Assembly: GCA_009760855.2 (NCBI GenBank)
Contig: WPIO01000122.1
Span: 1,019,501 to 1,083,500 of the forward strand
Source: Cristatella mucedo
Lineage: Eukaryota > Bryozoa > Phylactolaemata > Cristatellidae
Direction: 5' to 3'
Length of the DNA: 64,000 nucleotides
In this document: one piece after another, positions 1 to 10,667 of the stretch
How positions within the stretch are numbered: the first letter of the stretch is position 1
Layout: the number at the start of each line of letters is the position of its first letter
Notes under the pieces: model-generated
The model's input: the letters and a program-made list of their open reading frames with translations, nothing else
What the model was told of the DNA's origin: nothing
Databases searched by the model: none
Position numbers and translations under genes: made by a program

Positions 1-685
1 AAATATTTAAGCAAGTACAATCGAGTTATTAAACACAAATAAGGGACGGACAATGAAATGATGCATACAACAAAAAATAATGTAAATTTCATAAAAACGA
101 GTGTACTGGCAATGCAAGCCTATTTACTTAAATCAGCAAAGACTTTACCCTCAGTTACTGATGGCCTATGCCCCAAACCACAAACGTAAGCCAATCAAGG
201 AAATGGTTAAGTTAAGCCCCAACCTCAACTGGTAGTCAGTGGCTGGCTGTCAAGTGTTTGGCCTTCAGTAGGTGTGTTTGTTGAGGGCTAGAATTTTCTT
301 GAAGTAGGAAGTATGACAAACCACTATGCACATTAGAACTATAAGTCGTTTACAATAATAGTTTTATTGTATTCAAATTTAATTTGAAAGTGATATTTGG
401 GTGGTGAATTCGCATGTGCACTACTCATGTACGATGCTTACCATGCTTAGAAATTACATCACAGTTGATACTCTGTTTGGCAAACCTGAGTGCAAAACTT
501 ACCACCTGTTTCCGGGAAAAAGTAACCACACAAACTAAATCTGACAATGAGCACATAATTCGATCAACAAACCAGCAATCAGGTCTAAATAAGGAGACAA
601 GAAACAGTTATCACAGTACTTGCAATAAAATCACAATCGGTACTTTGTAGTCTATACACTTACATGTTCGAAAGCCTGTGCGGGC
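1..685. other. No gene; 3' flank of the minus-strand EGF/FTP gene
   Basis: AT-rich sequence with no recognisable coding or repeat content. On the minus strand it lies downstream of the stop codon at 686-688 and would hold the 3' UTR if the exon at 686-1,029 is terminal. An AATAAA hexamer (minus strand) is at 363-368. Confidence 0.5.
363..368 (-). promoter_or_regulatory. Candidate poly(A) signal AATAAA
   Basis: The plus strand reads tttatt, i.e. AATAAA on the minus strand, about 320 bases past the stop of the last predicted exon of the minus-strand secreted-protein gene. The spacing suits a 3' UTR. Such hexamers are common by chance in AT-rich DNA, so this is only suggestive. Confidence 0.3.
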
Positions 686-1029
686 CTACACAGCATTTGT
701 TCCAAGCCCTATAGCACAGCCCAATCCTGGCGTCGACACACATCCATCGGGATAGGAATATGAGCATCCTATACTGGAATTGCAAGTCTCTGGTACCACC
801 TGTATATCATAAACTCGATTGGGAGCTACGGATACCGTAACATTCTGAAATCCCAGTGTTGTCGCTGAAACCCTCACTGTTCTGCTTTCACCCATGCCAC
901 ATCCTTTGACTTGAATTAAATAAGATGTTGCCGAAAGGTCACTGTCATTAAAAAATGGCATCATCGATACTTGAATGTTGTCGCATGATGGAGTAGCAGT
1001 AACAGATGCATTTAGCAGTTGAGGCATTG
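686..1029 (-). CDS. Exon 6: FN3-like domain and predicted C-terminus
   Basis: Acceptor TTTTAG before 1,029, phase 1, then 114 codons and a TAG stop at 688-686. The product starts MPQLLNASVTATPSC and has the alternating beta-strand pattern of a fibronectin-III or Ig-like module (YLIQVKGC, RTVRVSATTL, NRVYDIQVV) with several N-glycosylation sequons, then a Cys-rich tail. As a terminal exon it gives a secreted 382-residue protein. It could instead splice on through an internal GT (for example after the Pro-Asp-Gly codons) to exons outside the window. Confidence 0.55.
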
Positions 1030-1439
1030 CTAAAATAAAGTATGAAGATTCAGAAATGACATTTTGAAAAAAAAACAGTAGCAAACGCAACACTTTCGTT
1101 AAAGATTTACATGGACAGCATGAAGCTAGCCAAACCATAGTATTATAAAGTGGTTACATTTTTTTATTAGCTGGACAGAGATAGCAATAAATATAGGATA
1201 CTTTATTAGCAACCTAATAAATATAAATCGCTTTATACATCCTTTACATAGGCTAGCACGAAGGCTTACCAATTGGATGCCCTAGTGCAAGCCAGGATTT
1301 ACTGTGAAGCAAAAAAGGCTGCAACTTGCTTAATTGCTACCAGTATATGATAGCTGTTCATGAAAGAACAGGGATAACTAATTAATCTGAAAGAAAAGTA
1401 TCTTGTAAGGGTTCCATTAGTATTTTAAAGTACAAGCAG

Positions 1440-1560
1440 CAGGTGTTTAACTAACAATTGATTTTCCCTTAGCAGCAAATGTAAAGCGCCCAGAGAGAGA
1501 TTGAGCTCTCCGAGGGCGCTTTATCCGGTGCATAATAATAATAATAATTATTATTTGTAT
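1440..1560 (+). mobile_element. LINE 3' tail (hairpin-tail family)
   Basis: Only the terminal module is present: cagcaaatgtaaagcgccc, the AGAGA..TCTC stem, gggcgctttatc, then (ATA/TTA)n. It matches the ends of the longer LINE copies in the window. Confidence 0.75.
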
Positions 1561-1854
1561 TATTATGTGTACAGTTTTAATAGGTAGTTCACTATTTAAG
1601 ACGATCTAAGAACTACATAATAAGTGTGCAAATCATAAAAGTTAGGTCGGTTGATACATATGGTAATGAGTAACTCTAGACTATACATCTCTGTGGAAGA
1701 AGGCCAATTATCTACTTCTACAACTTGACCAATGACACTTCATTAAAACCACACTGATACTTATATACGGTATTCGATTAGTCAGGTAAACGGAAATGAA
1801 CGGTCACTGATATAAGAGGATCAGAGCAAAGATATATAGCACACTTTCAGCAAT

Positions 1855-3510
1855 GAATAATAATAATAATGCGCTTAATCAAGCGCCCACAGAGAACTCA
1901 ATCTCTTTCTAGGTGCTTTGCATTTGCTGCAAAGGGAAGGGCGATTGAAACGTGAGTAATATCGTGCTTGATAATCAACATGAACGACGTGTTTAGGGGT
2001 GCCATACACAGGGTCAGCATGCAAATGTGGTTAGTGGCAGCATGCACAGTGTCAGCACCCATAAGCACATCAAGGACGAATCACAGGGACCCACTAAATG
2101 CTGTCCTAAATAGGTGTCTTTAGGTTCTTTTTAAATGTGGTCAAGTCAGGGTGTGTTCTGACGCAAGTTGGGAGGGAGTTCCTGGCTTTGGGACCATACG
2201 AACTAAATGCACGGTCTTCAAAGAATTTGAGATTTGTACGAAGGTATTTGTAAACTGTTGGATTACGAAAAGTGGGTGGTACGATGCTTGGCCTGGTGGG
2301 GGAGCAGGTCTGAGAGATAGGCTGGAGCCAAAGGATGAAGTGACCTAAAAGTTAGCGACGAAACCTTAAATTCGATCCGTTGCTTGACTGGTAGCCAGTG
2401 GAGGCCGAGGAGAAGTGGTGTGATGTGGTAACTGCGACGCTCAAGACAGACAAGCCTAGCTGTGGAGTTTTGCACCAGCTGTAATCGCCTGATTGCACAT
2501 GCCGGTAGGCCAGCAAGCAGAGAGTCGCAGAAATCAAGTTGGAACGTCACAAACGCGTGGACCAACTTAGATGTGGAATCCCTATCCAAACAAGCCCGAA
2601 TTTTAGCAATGTTATGTAGCTGAAAGTAGGCAGATTTCACTGTGGAACTGATGTGGTCGTCTAAGCAGAGGTCACTTCGGAGCATAACATCGAGATTTCG
2701 AGCTGATCCAACAGGAGATATACTGGCAGAGCCAATTTTTGAGTGTCAGCCTTTCCCATTTCTGAATGACACTGGGTTTTCCCGTATTTAGTAAGTTAGT
2801 TTTATCATCGTCAAGTTTTAGAAAATTTGCTATCATAAACAAATAATAAAAAAATACTAGCTGATTTAACAGCCTCTTTTTGTATAGCGACAAAAGAGCC
2901 TTAAAGGCCATTACTAAATCTTGCAGTAGCGATAGAGGATCGCCCACTGCAGGATTCAAACCCACGACCTCGGGGTCGAGGTCGTGAAAAGCAACCACCT
3001 TACCTAGTGAGCCATTACTGCTCACCCCATGTGCAGATGCCATCAATACATGCAGGAAGTAAGTTGAGAGAATTAGAGGTGCTCGAAGGCTGGAAGAGAT
3101 CAAAGCAAAGGTACAACTGAGTGTCATCAGCATAAAAGTGGTAGCCTAAATTGTGCTAGGTAATTACATCAGCTAGAGGGAGAGTATAAACAATGAAAAG
3201 AACCGGACCTAGCACGGAGACCTGAGGTACGCAATATTGCAGGGATACCTTGGATGATGTTTGTTCATTCATGTCAATAATCTGGGGGCCTCCCACTAAG
3301 ATACGATCTGAACCATTGCAGAGCAGTGCCAGTGATGCCCAGGCGAGATAAGAGGTGCTCTAGAAGAACTTTTTGATCGAAGGTATTAAAAGCTGCCGAA
3401 AGATCGAGCAAGACAAGCAGATACACTCTACCTATGTCTGCATTCCTAAGTAGGTCGTTGTGCACCCTAAGCAATGCTGACTCTGTGGAGTGATTAGCTG
3501 TAAATTATGC
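1855..3510 (-). mobile_element. LINE copy (CR1/L2/Rex1-like), 5'-truncated, with a SINE-B inside
   Basis: On the minus strand it runs from the middle of the reverse transcriptase (LLDLSAAFNT at about 3,400) through palm and thumb regions and the conserved C-terminus to the stem-loop tail and (TTA)n at 1,855-1,920. Stops and frameshifts break the frame. A SINE-B copy splits it at 2,833-3,043. It lies in the last intron of the secreted-protein gene. Confidence 0.85.
2833..3043 (-). mobile_element. SINE-B (tRNA-derived) inserted in a LINE
   Basis: Interrupts LINE sequence that is contiguous in other copies. On the minus strand it starts with a tRNA-like head: box A-like GGCTCACTAGGTAAGG and box B-like GGGTTTGAATCC. 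A body with AAGAGCC/GGCTCTTTT and an A/T-rich tail follow. Copies at 23,975, 42,050 and 48,150 share the layout. It differs from SINE-A in body and tail. Confidence 0.6.
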
Positions 3511-3526
3511 AGAAGTAGATTCATAC

Positions 3527-3679
3527 TTATCCAGCATCCAGGAGGGAGAAATCGGTTGGTAGGGCACGAAGCGAATTCGCATCCACCAAACTGGTCACAA
3601 GGGAAAGATGGCAAAGTGCATGCATCTGAGGAACAGCTTTGAAGCAGGCATCCTGGACCAATGTAGTTATTCGGACAAC
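3527..3679 (-). CDS. Exon 5: Cys-rich EGF-like segment
   Basis: A 153-base, 51-codon exon with acceptor ATTTCAG before 3,679 and donor GTATGA after 3,527, phase 1-1. It starts with CPNNYIGPGC, the closing pattern of an EGF/MEGF repeat, and carries eight further cysteines up to PPGCW. The cysteine spacing is irregular, so it may be a divergent EGF pair. The donor is weaker than those of the other exons. A LINE copy (1,855-3,510, minus) stops about 15 bases inside the downstream intron. Confidence 0.6.
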   Translation of the reverse strand, partial: VVRITTLVQDACFKAVPQMHALCHLSLVTSLVDANSLRALPTDFSLLDAG

Positions 3680-3699
3680 CTGAAATCGACAAGAAAATG

Positions 3700-4055
3700 T
3701 GAATCTACATGGAACAACTTTTGCTGGTATTATTGGGCTTTAGGGAGTAACCAATCAACAGCTCTAGCCTACCTATTTAAAACTATTCCCAAACCACCTT
3801 AGATATCATAACTACAGCTTTTCAAACTAAAATGGCTCAGCTGTATTTTAGAAATCATGCCTTTAGCTGGCATGCTTCCAAAGCCTGGATCTCACTTCAC
3901 GACATCTCTTGACCTAGCGATATTAAAAATAAGGCTAACAGCACTCCTATTTCTCTCAGCATTGTGTGGGTCTTTGCGTTCAGTCCTTTCTGTGTTTATG
4001 CTTGCTGACACTGCGTATGTTAACACTAACCACATTTGTAGGTTTACAATATATT
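3700..4055. other. No gene; weak LINE 3'-UTR-like remnant
   Basis: No coding sequence. Bases 3,860-4,060 contain diluted LINE C-terminal and 3'-UTR words (for example 'cttgctgacactgcgtatgttaacac') on the plus strand, suggesting an old eroded copy. Confidence 0.4.
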
Positions 4056-4057
4056 TC

Positions 4058-4196
4058 ATTTATATAATTCATTTATATAGCGCCCCAAGAGAACTTAATC
4101 TCTATTCAGGCACTTCACATATGCCTCGGGGCATGAGCGCACGACCTCAGTCAGACCTTGGTCGGGGCGACCACCTTAACCACTAGACCAAACCAG
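4058..4196 (-). mobile_element. SINE-A copy (tRNA-derived)
   Basis: On the minus strand: head GCCTAGCTGGTTTGGTCTAG with TGGTTAAGG (box A), a B-box-like region, then CATATGTGAAG and the stem-loop tail sharing AGAGATTAAGTTCTCT with the LINE end. An AT-rich tail follows. One of the better-preserved copies. Confidence 0.8.
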
Positions 4197-4295
4197 CTAG
4201 GCAATGTGCATGTTACCTCTAACCACATTATGCATTTTTACATTGTGCATGTTAACAAAAAGCATTTAATCATTTTTCCCTTGCGGCCAGTTTCG

Positions 4296-4520
4296 GTGCC
4301 TCAAAAGAGATTAGGCTCTCATCGGGCGTTTACACATGTAAAATTATTAATATTATTAATACTATCATTACCACAGTATGCACTATCCCGATACCATGCT
4401 CATGTATGTCCAACCAGCTTAATAATAAGAACAATTATAACAACAATAATAATATTGCACTTGATAAAGCGCCCTCAGAGAACTTAATCTCTTTCTAGGC
4501 GCTTTACATTTGCTGCAATA
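4296..4520. mobile_element. Two LINE/SINE-type hairpin tails in opposite orientations
   Basis: 4,296-4,372 (+) carries a diverged stem-loop tail with ATTATT repeats; 4,436-4,520 (-) carries a well-preserved LINE tail (gataaagcgccctcagag with the ctttctaggcgcttta arm). Both are extreme 5' truncations. The sequence between is AT-rich filler. Confidence 0.6.
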
Positions 4521-5160
4521 ACTGTACATAGTAATTCCAGAGAGTTAAATCTAGGTCTATGTAATTTACATATGCAGCAATCATAAAAATAATCATGTCA
4601 CATTATCTGCTGTCCTAAAATGTAGATGTGCAGTATAGGCATTGAGAACATATAATGTCCACAAAACAACTGAATACCAAATTATGTTATAAACCAACAA
4701 AGAAATATGACTGCACATGCACAGAAAGAGTAGAGTTGAAATACAGTAGCCGACATTGACTGAGACTACTAACGAGGATAACAGATCAAACTTGCCAGGT
4801 CCGAGGCAGAATCTTGCAGTGGGAGGCCGTTTGCGCAAGAATTGGCATCTGCAATTGCATGAACCTTTCTGGCCTATCCCGAAACACTGCCCTCGACGTT
4901 TTGGAACGTGCTACAGCTTCATACAAAATGATGACTGCGAAAGCACCGATGGCGATTATCGATTGGAACTTTTTCGCAAAGCAAAGTATCTTGAATGGCT
5001 CCAGGGTGAATGCTTGCCTTGCTGACGTTTAATCCAGGACGACCTTGTATTCTGGCTGTCCTCGAAAATCTCCATAAACTAGATGGAGTTAAGCAAACTG
5101 TTCCTCATAAGACATACTGCGAAGGTACCCGGACTACTAAAAAATACAGATACAATTTCT
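4520..5160. other. Unassigned stretch with two overlapping short open frames
   Basis: Bases 4,756-5,032 are open in two plus-strand frames (about 89 and 72 codons). Neither product resembles a family I know, and no splice sites or start context decide between them. It may be a fragment of an old element or chance. The rest is non-coding. Confidence 0.2.
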
Positions 5161-5262
5161 TAAGTAACTAAATCTCTATCCAGACACTTCACTTATGCCA
5201 CGAGGATAAAGCCCATGACCTTGGTCATAAGAATGCTGACTCCACTGCTAGCCATTAAGTGC
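5160..5262 (-). mobile_element. Degenerate SINE-A copy
   Basis: Retains the order 'aatctctatccag-acacttca-cttatgcc-...-catgaccttggtc' of SINE-A on the minus strand with many substitutions; the head is mostly lost. Confidence 0.45.
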
Positions 5263-5399
5263 AATGCCTGCCTAAGATTAGAGACTGTATTTCAGGGTAG
5301 CTTGCAAAAAATTAACGAGCTCCGTGGTATTATCTAGGCTAAATTATTTCAATTGCATTTTGGTTGGGCTAACGAAAAACAGTAGGCCACAGCAGATAG

Positions 5400-5830
5400 A
5401 GATAAATATGGCTGCAAGGCTAGGTAAACAAAATTCGAGCTATGCAGCCCTGTTTCCCCTGTGCTGACGGAGCTGAGATAGCTCCCGGATGATCAACAGA
5501 TACGAAGTAAAGTTCTTATGCTGACCCGAGTGGCCTGCCACGGCTTGAGCTCCTACGAATCTAGCTGAACTGCTGCCCCAGTCACAGTCTCATAGAGCCT
5601 TCAGGTCGCCTATGGACGATCAATCAGCTGTTTTATTTCTACAACATAAGACCATTGACCTCAATAGCTTTCGTCATACAGGTCCTAGACTGTGGAATTC
5701 ACTTCCCTCATTCTGAGGCAATGACATCTACTCTCCTGCTGCCTACTTTGGCATATCTTTTCCAACTTTCCCGAGCTGCCATTTCTATGCTATTCACTTC
5801 CTCAACAAGCCGTACATGCTGTCGCACGTA
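5400..5830 (+). mobile_element. Second LINE type, 3' RT remnant
   Basis: Matches 61,980-62,670. The degraded frame still reads as the end of a LINE reverse transcriptase (GPRLWNSLP-like after 'cataggtcctag', then ctgctgccta). It lacks the (TTA)n hairpin tail of the main family and so is a separate LINE. Confidence 0.5.
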
Positions 5831-6079
5831 GGGTCAGGTTGCATCAAAGCTCTTGCATATTCATGCAACGAATGACAATTTTCTCATTTTCCTTTGGTGC
5901 CCAGCAGCCTTTTTATTCGTGATATGTTTACCACAGTCAAATGCTGCATATCGGATTATGGATAATCAAACGATTGGAAATAGACCCAGGGTTAAATCAG
6001 AGATTTACAGGACATTAAAGGTTCGATGCAAAAGGCTACTTTGCATCTTCATTAAAAAGCCCCCAACAAAACTGTAAGT

Positions 6080-6985
6080 ATGGGAAATAGCAGACAGATC
6101 TCAACTAGGTGTCATGTTCCAAAGTGACCTTTCATTGGACGACTAATCAGTTTCACAGTCAAATCTTTCAGCTACATAACATTGCCAAAATGTGGCCTTG
6201 TTAAGACAGGGACAAGTCTTTCAGCTCTATCACATTGTCAAAATTCAGCCTTCTTAAGACAGGGATATTACGTCTAAGTTAGTCCATGCATTTGTGACAT
6301 GCCGTCTCGACTTCTGTAATTCAATTACTGCTGGCTTACCGGCCTGAGAACTCGGGTGCTTACAGCTGATGCAACACTATCCAGCTAAGCTTGTCTGTCG
6401 TGAGCGCAGCAGTCGCCATATCACACCAATTTTCATCGACCTGCACCTGCTCCTTGTCAAGCACTGCATCGACTTCAAGGTTTTGTTGCTCACTTTCAGA
6501 TTCCTTCATTCTGAGGTACTAGCCTACCTACCAGATCTGCTATCTCTCACCAGGCTAAGCATAGCAGCATCTTCTTTCCGGAATCTAAATGTTTACCAAC
6601 ACCTCCTACAAACCTCAAATCCTTAGGGGACCCTGCATTTGGTTCACATGTTCCCAAAGCCTGGAACTCACTCTCGACTTGTTTCACGGCAGGTCCAGAC
6701 TTGTCCTCTCTAATAAAAAACTAAACAAATTTATTTATGACAGCATTGAGAGGGCCCCTGTGATTGGTAATTTATGTGATGCTGCATTCTGACACTGCAC
6801 ATGGTGCCACTAACCAAACTTGCATAATGATCTCCTAACCATGTTATTCATGTTGTTTATTGAGCATGCTACTGATAACCATTCGAACGTGTTGCCTTTG
6901 CAGCAAATGTAAAGTGCCCAGATAAAGATTGAGTTCTTTGAGGGTGCTTCATCGTATGCATTATTATTATTATTATTATTGTCAT
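6080..6985 (+). mobile_element. LINE copy (main family), 5'-truncated
   Basis: Begins in the RT thumb region ('ctaggtgtcatgttccaaagtgacc') and proceeds through the LVCRERSSRHITP segment, the C-terminal domain, 3' UTR and stem-loop to (ATT)n at 6,960-6,985. Frame broken. Confidence 0.8.
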
Positions 6986-7364
6986 TAGTATTATCAACTT
7001 TCTATAGAGGCAATCACATAAATTAACAGGTGAAAAGCACAAAACCACGCAAATGGTGACGTTAGAGAGCCTGGTGATCAGAATTCAATACTGGGAATCT
7101 TATGCCACAGCTAACCAACTAGTTCCAAGCCCAACTTCAGCTGAGTGGTGGCACTGATGAGTACTGCATCTTCCTCGCATCATGAGCGAAAAACGTTTGC
7201 TCAATTTTGAAGAAGCTGCGTTGGTGTAGGTATAACTAAGATCACCAGACTTACATGTATTATGCTACTGCAGACATGTATCTAATGTGTATCGTAAAAA
7301 ATATGCAAGAATACGTCAATCAAACTTATTAATAAAACTTTGCCTTATCGACGTTATCCTATCT

Positions 7365-8690
7365 CAGTGGAAGACTCCAGAGTATTGATGTGAATGGATA
7401 AAGATCATCCAAGGAGCCTCTGAAATATGGGGTCCCTCAAGGCTCCATGCTTGGTCATGTTCTTTTCACGGATTATACTCTTCCTCTCGCCGAAGTGATT
7501 GCCATGCACAATCTAGGCTATCACTTCTATGCAGATGAAAATTAGATGACGCTTAGATGACACTGCAGTTGCATCTTTGCTTCGACCAGTCCCAGCACAC
7601 CACCACATCTATTTCTCTCAACTTTCTTGCTGCATACATTGAGGATACTCGCACATGGATGGCAGCAAATTTTCTTAAAATGAATGATGGTAAGACTAAA
7701 TTACAAGTTATGGGTAAACTAAGTGTGATTCAGGAATTAGAACGGCTAATGCTCAAAATCGGCTCTGCCAGCACATCTCTTGATGAATCCGCACGAAATC
7801 TAGGTGTCAAGGTTCAAAGTGACCATTCATTGAACGATCATGTCAGCTGCACAGTCAAGTCTGTCTACGGTCAGCTACATAACGTTGCTAAGATTCAGGC
7901 TTCTTTAAACAAGGAAATCGCATCTACATTGATATGCTCATTTGTGGTGACATTCGGGCTTGACTTCTGTAACTCACTGCTTGCTGGCCTACCGGCCTAT
8001 GCATGCAGGCTCTTACTGCTGGTGTAGAACTGTGCAGCTAGGCTTGTCTGTCGTGAGTGTGGCAGTTGCTACATCACACCACTTCTTGCCGACCTGCACT
8101 AGCTCCCAGTCAAGCTACACACCGATTTCGAGGTTGTGTCACTCACATTTAGGTCCATTCATCCTTTAGCTCCAGCCTCCCTATCAGATCTTCTGCTGGA
8201 CCAGGCTAAGCATCTTTGCCGAGCCGGTTTCGTCCATCGGTTAAGGTGCTCGCCCCGACCAAGGTCTGGCTGAGGTCGTGGGCTCGAGCCCTGAGGTATA
8301 TGTGAAGCGCCTGAACAGAGATTAAATTCTCTTGGGGCGCTGTAAAAATGAACTATATCCTATCACCTGCTTTACCTCGTACAAACCTCATATCCTTTGG
8401 AGACCGTGCCTGAAATATATATGGTCCTAAAGCCTGGAACTCACTCCCGACTTCGGTCATGACATCCCCAGACTTTTCAGAAGTCATTCAACAATAAATT
8501 TAAAATGCACCTATTTATCAGAGTATTTAGTGGGTCCCAGCGATTCGTCTTTTATGTGGTTATGCAGACTGACACCGTGCATGCTGCCTAACTAACCAGA
8601 CTTGCATGCTGACTCTGTCATGTCACCCCTAGCCATGTTATTCTTGTTTATTGAGCATGCTATAACTATCCATCCGATCGTGATTCCTGG
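7365..8690 (+). mobile_element. LINE copy (main family) split by a SINE-A
   Basis: Starts at the RT segment before the GVPQGS motif (about 7,420-7,450) and retains a fairly long open stretch (7,557-8,027) covering the region after the catalytic Asp pair. It is interrupted by SINE-A at 8,218-8,352 and continues into the 3' UTR. The YADD-type motif region is damaged. Confidence 0.8.
8218..8352 (+). mobile_element. SINE-A copy nested in a LINE
   Basis: Head GCCGAGCCGGTTTCGTCC, box A GGTTAAGG, B-like GGGCTCGAGCCC, then GTGAAGCGCCTGAA, the AGAGATTAAATTCTCT stem and gggcgctgt. LINE sequence resumes on both sides, so the SINE is the younger insertion. Confidence 0.85.
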
Positions 8691-8724
8691 GCACTAAACA
8701 GAGACCGCCTAGACTAAAATCACA

Positions 8725-8852
8725 GAGTGCGCAGGCAGGTAGGCCAGCAAGCAGTGAGTTACAGAACTCAAGATCAGATGTCACCACAAACGAGTAGATC
8801 CATGTACATGCGATTTCCTAGTTTAAACAAGCTTGAATTTCAGAAACGTTAG
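8725..8852 (-). mobile_element. Short inverted LINE fragment
   Basis: The minus strand matches the LINE segment encoding LDFCNSLLAGLP and the preceding helix. It directly abuts the plus-strand copy starting at 8,855, possibly a twin-priming inversion or two insertions. Confidence 0.6.
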
Positions 8853-8854
8853 AG

Positions 8855-10268
8855 TCAGCATTGCTTAGGGTGTACAACGACCTACTTAGGAGTGCAGACA
8901 TGGGTAGAGTGTCTCTGCTTGATTTGCTTTATCTTTCGGCAGCTTTTGATACCATGGATCAATAAGTCCTTCTAGAGAACCTCTCATCTCGCAAGGAATC
9001 ACTGGCATTGCTCAACAATTGTTCACAACACATCTCAGTGGGTGACTCAAGAGTATTGACATGAATGGACAAACATCATCCGAGGTACCTCTGAAATATG
9101 GAGTACATCGGCTCTCCGTGCTAGGTCCGGTTCTTTTCATGGTTTATACTCTCTCTCTCTCTTGCTGATATAATTGCCACACACAATCTAGCCTTTCACT
9201 TTTATGCTGATGACACTCCCTTGTACATTTGCTTTGATCCCTCCCAGCTCTCGAGCACCTTAAATTCTCTCAACTCACTTGCTGCATGCACTGATGACAT
9301 CCGCACATGGATGGCTACAAATTTTCTAAAACTTGACGATGATACGACTAACTTACTCGTTTTCGGCAAATCCAGTGTGATTCAGAAAAGGGAAAGGCTG
9401 ACACTCATTATTGGCTCTGCCAGCAGATCTCCTGTCGAATCAGTTCGAAATCTAGGTATTATGCTCAGAAGTGACCTCTCGTTAGACGACCACATCAGCT
9501 CCACAGTCAAATCAGCCTACTTTCAGCTATATAACATTGCTAAAATTTGGGCTTGTTTAGATAATGATACCACGTCTAAGTTGATCCTTCCATTTGTTAC
9601 ATCATGTCTTGACTTCTGTAACTCACTGCTTGCTGGCCTACCGGCATGTGCAATCAGCCGATTGCAGCTGGTGCCAAATTCTGCAGCTAGGCTTGTCTGT
9701 CGTGAACGTTGCAGTTGCCACATCACACCACTTCTGGCCGACCTGCACTGGCTACCAGTCAAGCAAAGGATCGAATCCAAGGTTGTGTTGCTAACTTTAA
9801 GGTCACTTCATTCTTTGGCTCCAGCCTATCTCTCAGATCTACTCCCCTACCAGGCCAAGCATCATACCAACTGCTTTCCGGAATCCAACAGTTTACCAAT
9901 ACCTCGCACAAATCTCAAATCCTTTGGAGACCGTGAATTTAGTTCATATGCTCCCAACGGCTGGAACTCCCTCCCGACTTGCGTCAGAACATTCCCTGAC
10001 TTGACCACATTTAAAAAAAACTTAAAAAACACACCTATTTAAGGACAGCATTTAGTTGGTCCCTGTGATTCGTCCTTCATGTGCTTATGAGTGCTGACAC
10101 TATGCATGCTGCCATTTACCACATTTGCATGCTTACCCCGTGCATGTCACCCCTAACCACGTTGTTCATGTTGTTTATCTAACATGATATTACCCACGAT
10201 TCAATCGTGCTTCCCTTTACAGCAAATTGAAAGTGCCTAGGAAGATATAGAGTTCTCTTAGGGTGCTG
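8855..10268 (+). mobile_element. LINE copy with a 273-codon open RT C-terminus; copia target site
   Basis: From the RT region LLDLLYLSAAFDTMD through the YADDT motif (about 9,200) and the conserved C-terminus (SFGDREFSSYAPNGWNSLP) to the stem-loop tail, where it is cut at 10,268 by the copia element. The remaining tail, tatcaagttta plus a T-rich tract, is found after the 3' LTR at 14,166-14,200. The frame 9,221-10,042 is open, unusual among the copies here. Product: reverse transcriptase of a CR1/L2/Rex1-like LINE; the 5' end (endonuclease) is missing. Confidence 0.85.
10264..10268. repeat. Target-site duplication TGCTG (left) of the copia element
   Basis: TGCTG at 10,264-10,268 is repeated at 14,161-14,165 directly after the 3' LTR. 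Five bases is the usual duplication length for LTR retrotransposon integrases. Confidence 0.9.
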
Positions 10269-10667
10269 TGTTGGCTGAATCCGCTTCACAGCCATTGTGC
10301 CGGACGATATAACCTTGACCTGCAGTGCATCACTGACTGAGTCAGAAGACCGGCTATTCCTGGAGCTGCAGACTACAGCTGATTGGCTGTACCTAGGCCA
10401 ATAGACCCCTGCCAAGGCCACCCCAGCTACAGCTGATCAGGACTGATCGGAGCATGATCGAGAAGAAAAGCCAGATTAATATGCGTGATGGCTTGCTCAG
10501 CCAATAGTATTCACTCGGGACTAGTATATATTGGACCCACTTGTTGTTTGTTCTTTGTCCGTATTTGAATACGGTCCACGTTCTGTTTGTCGGCTGCGTT
10601 AATAAATCATAGTAATTTTCTCGACCATTGACTGGTGAATGGCTTCACGGCAGCACTGCGTCTCACA
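10269..10667 (+). repeat. 5' LTR of Ty1/copia-type element (399 bp)
   Basis: Starts TGTTGGCTGAAT and ends GCGTCTCACA. By eye it matches 13,762-14,160 base for base over 399 bases. Inside are a TATA box (tatata, 10,525-10,530) and AATAAA (10,601-10,606), so the R region lies between them. The gag start codon at 10,639 also lies within the LTR. Identity of the two LTRs points to a recent insertion, or to recent gene conversion. Confidence 0.95.
10525..10530 (+). promoter_or_regulatory. TATA box of the copia LTR
   Basis: TATATA in ctagtatatattgg, about 76 bases before AATAAA in the LTR. The same motif is in the 3' LTR. It probably drives the genomic transcript. Confidence 0.5.

Noticed and set aside
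686-1138. Single-exon 150-codon gene starting at 1,138
   Set aside because: A clear acceptor at 1,030-1,031 and the phase match to exon 5 fit better; the extra N-terminal residues have no domain character.
4756-5032. Two overlapping plus-strand frames
   Set aside because: No recognisable family and no splice or start evidence; left as an unassigned stretch.
8218-8352. tRNA gene
   Set aside because: The A- and B-box-like words belong to the SINE-A head; the cloverleaf is not complete and a SINE tail follows.
9523-9780. Minus-strand frames opposite the LINE RT frames (also at 27,150 and 38,335)
   Set aside because: They mirror the RT coding strand and recur in each copy, as expected for antisense frames.
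10179-10421. Minus-strand 80-codon frame, repeated at 13,516-13,914
   Set aside because: It lies across the copia LTR and is present twice only because the LTR is.
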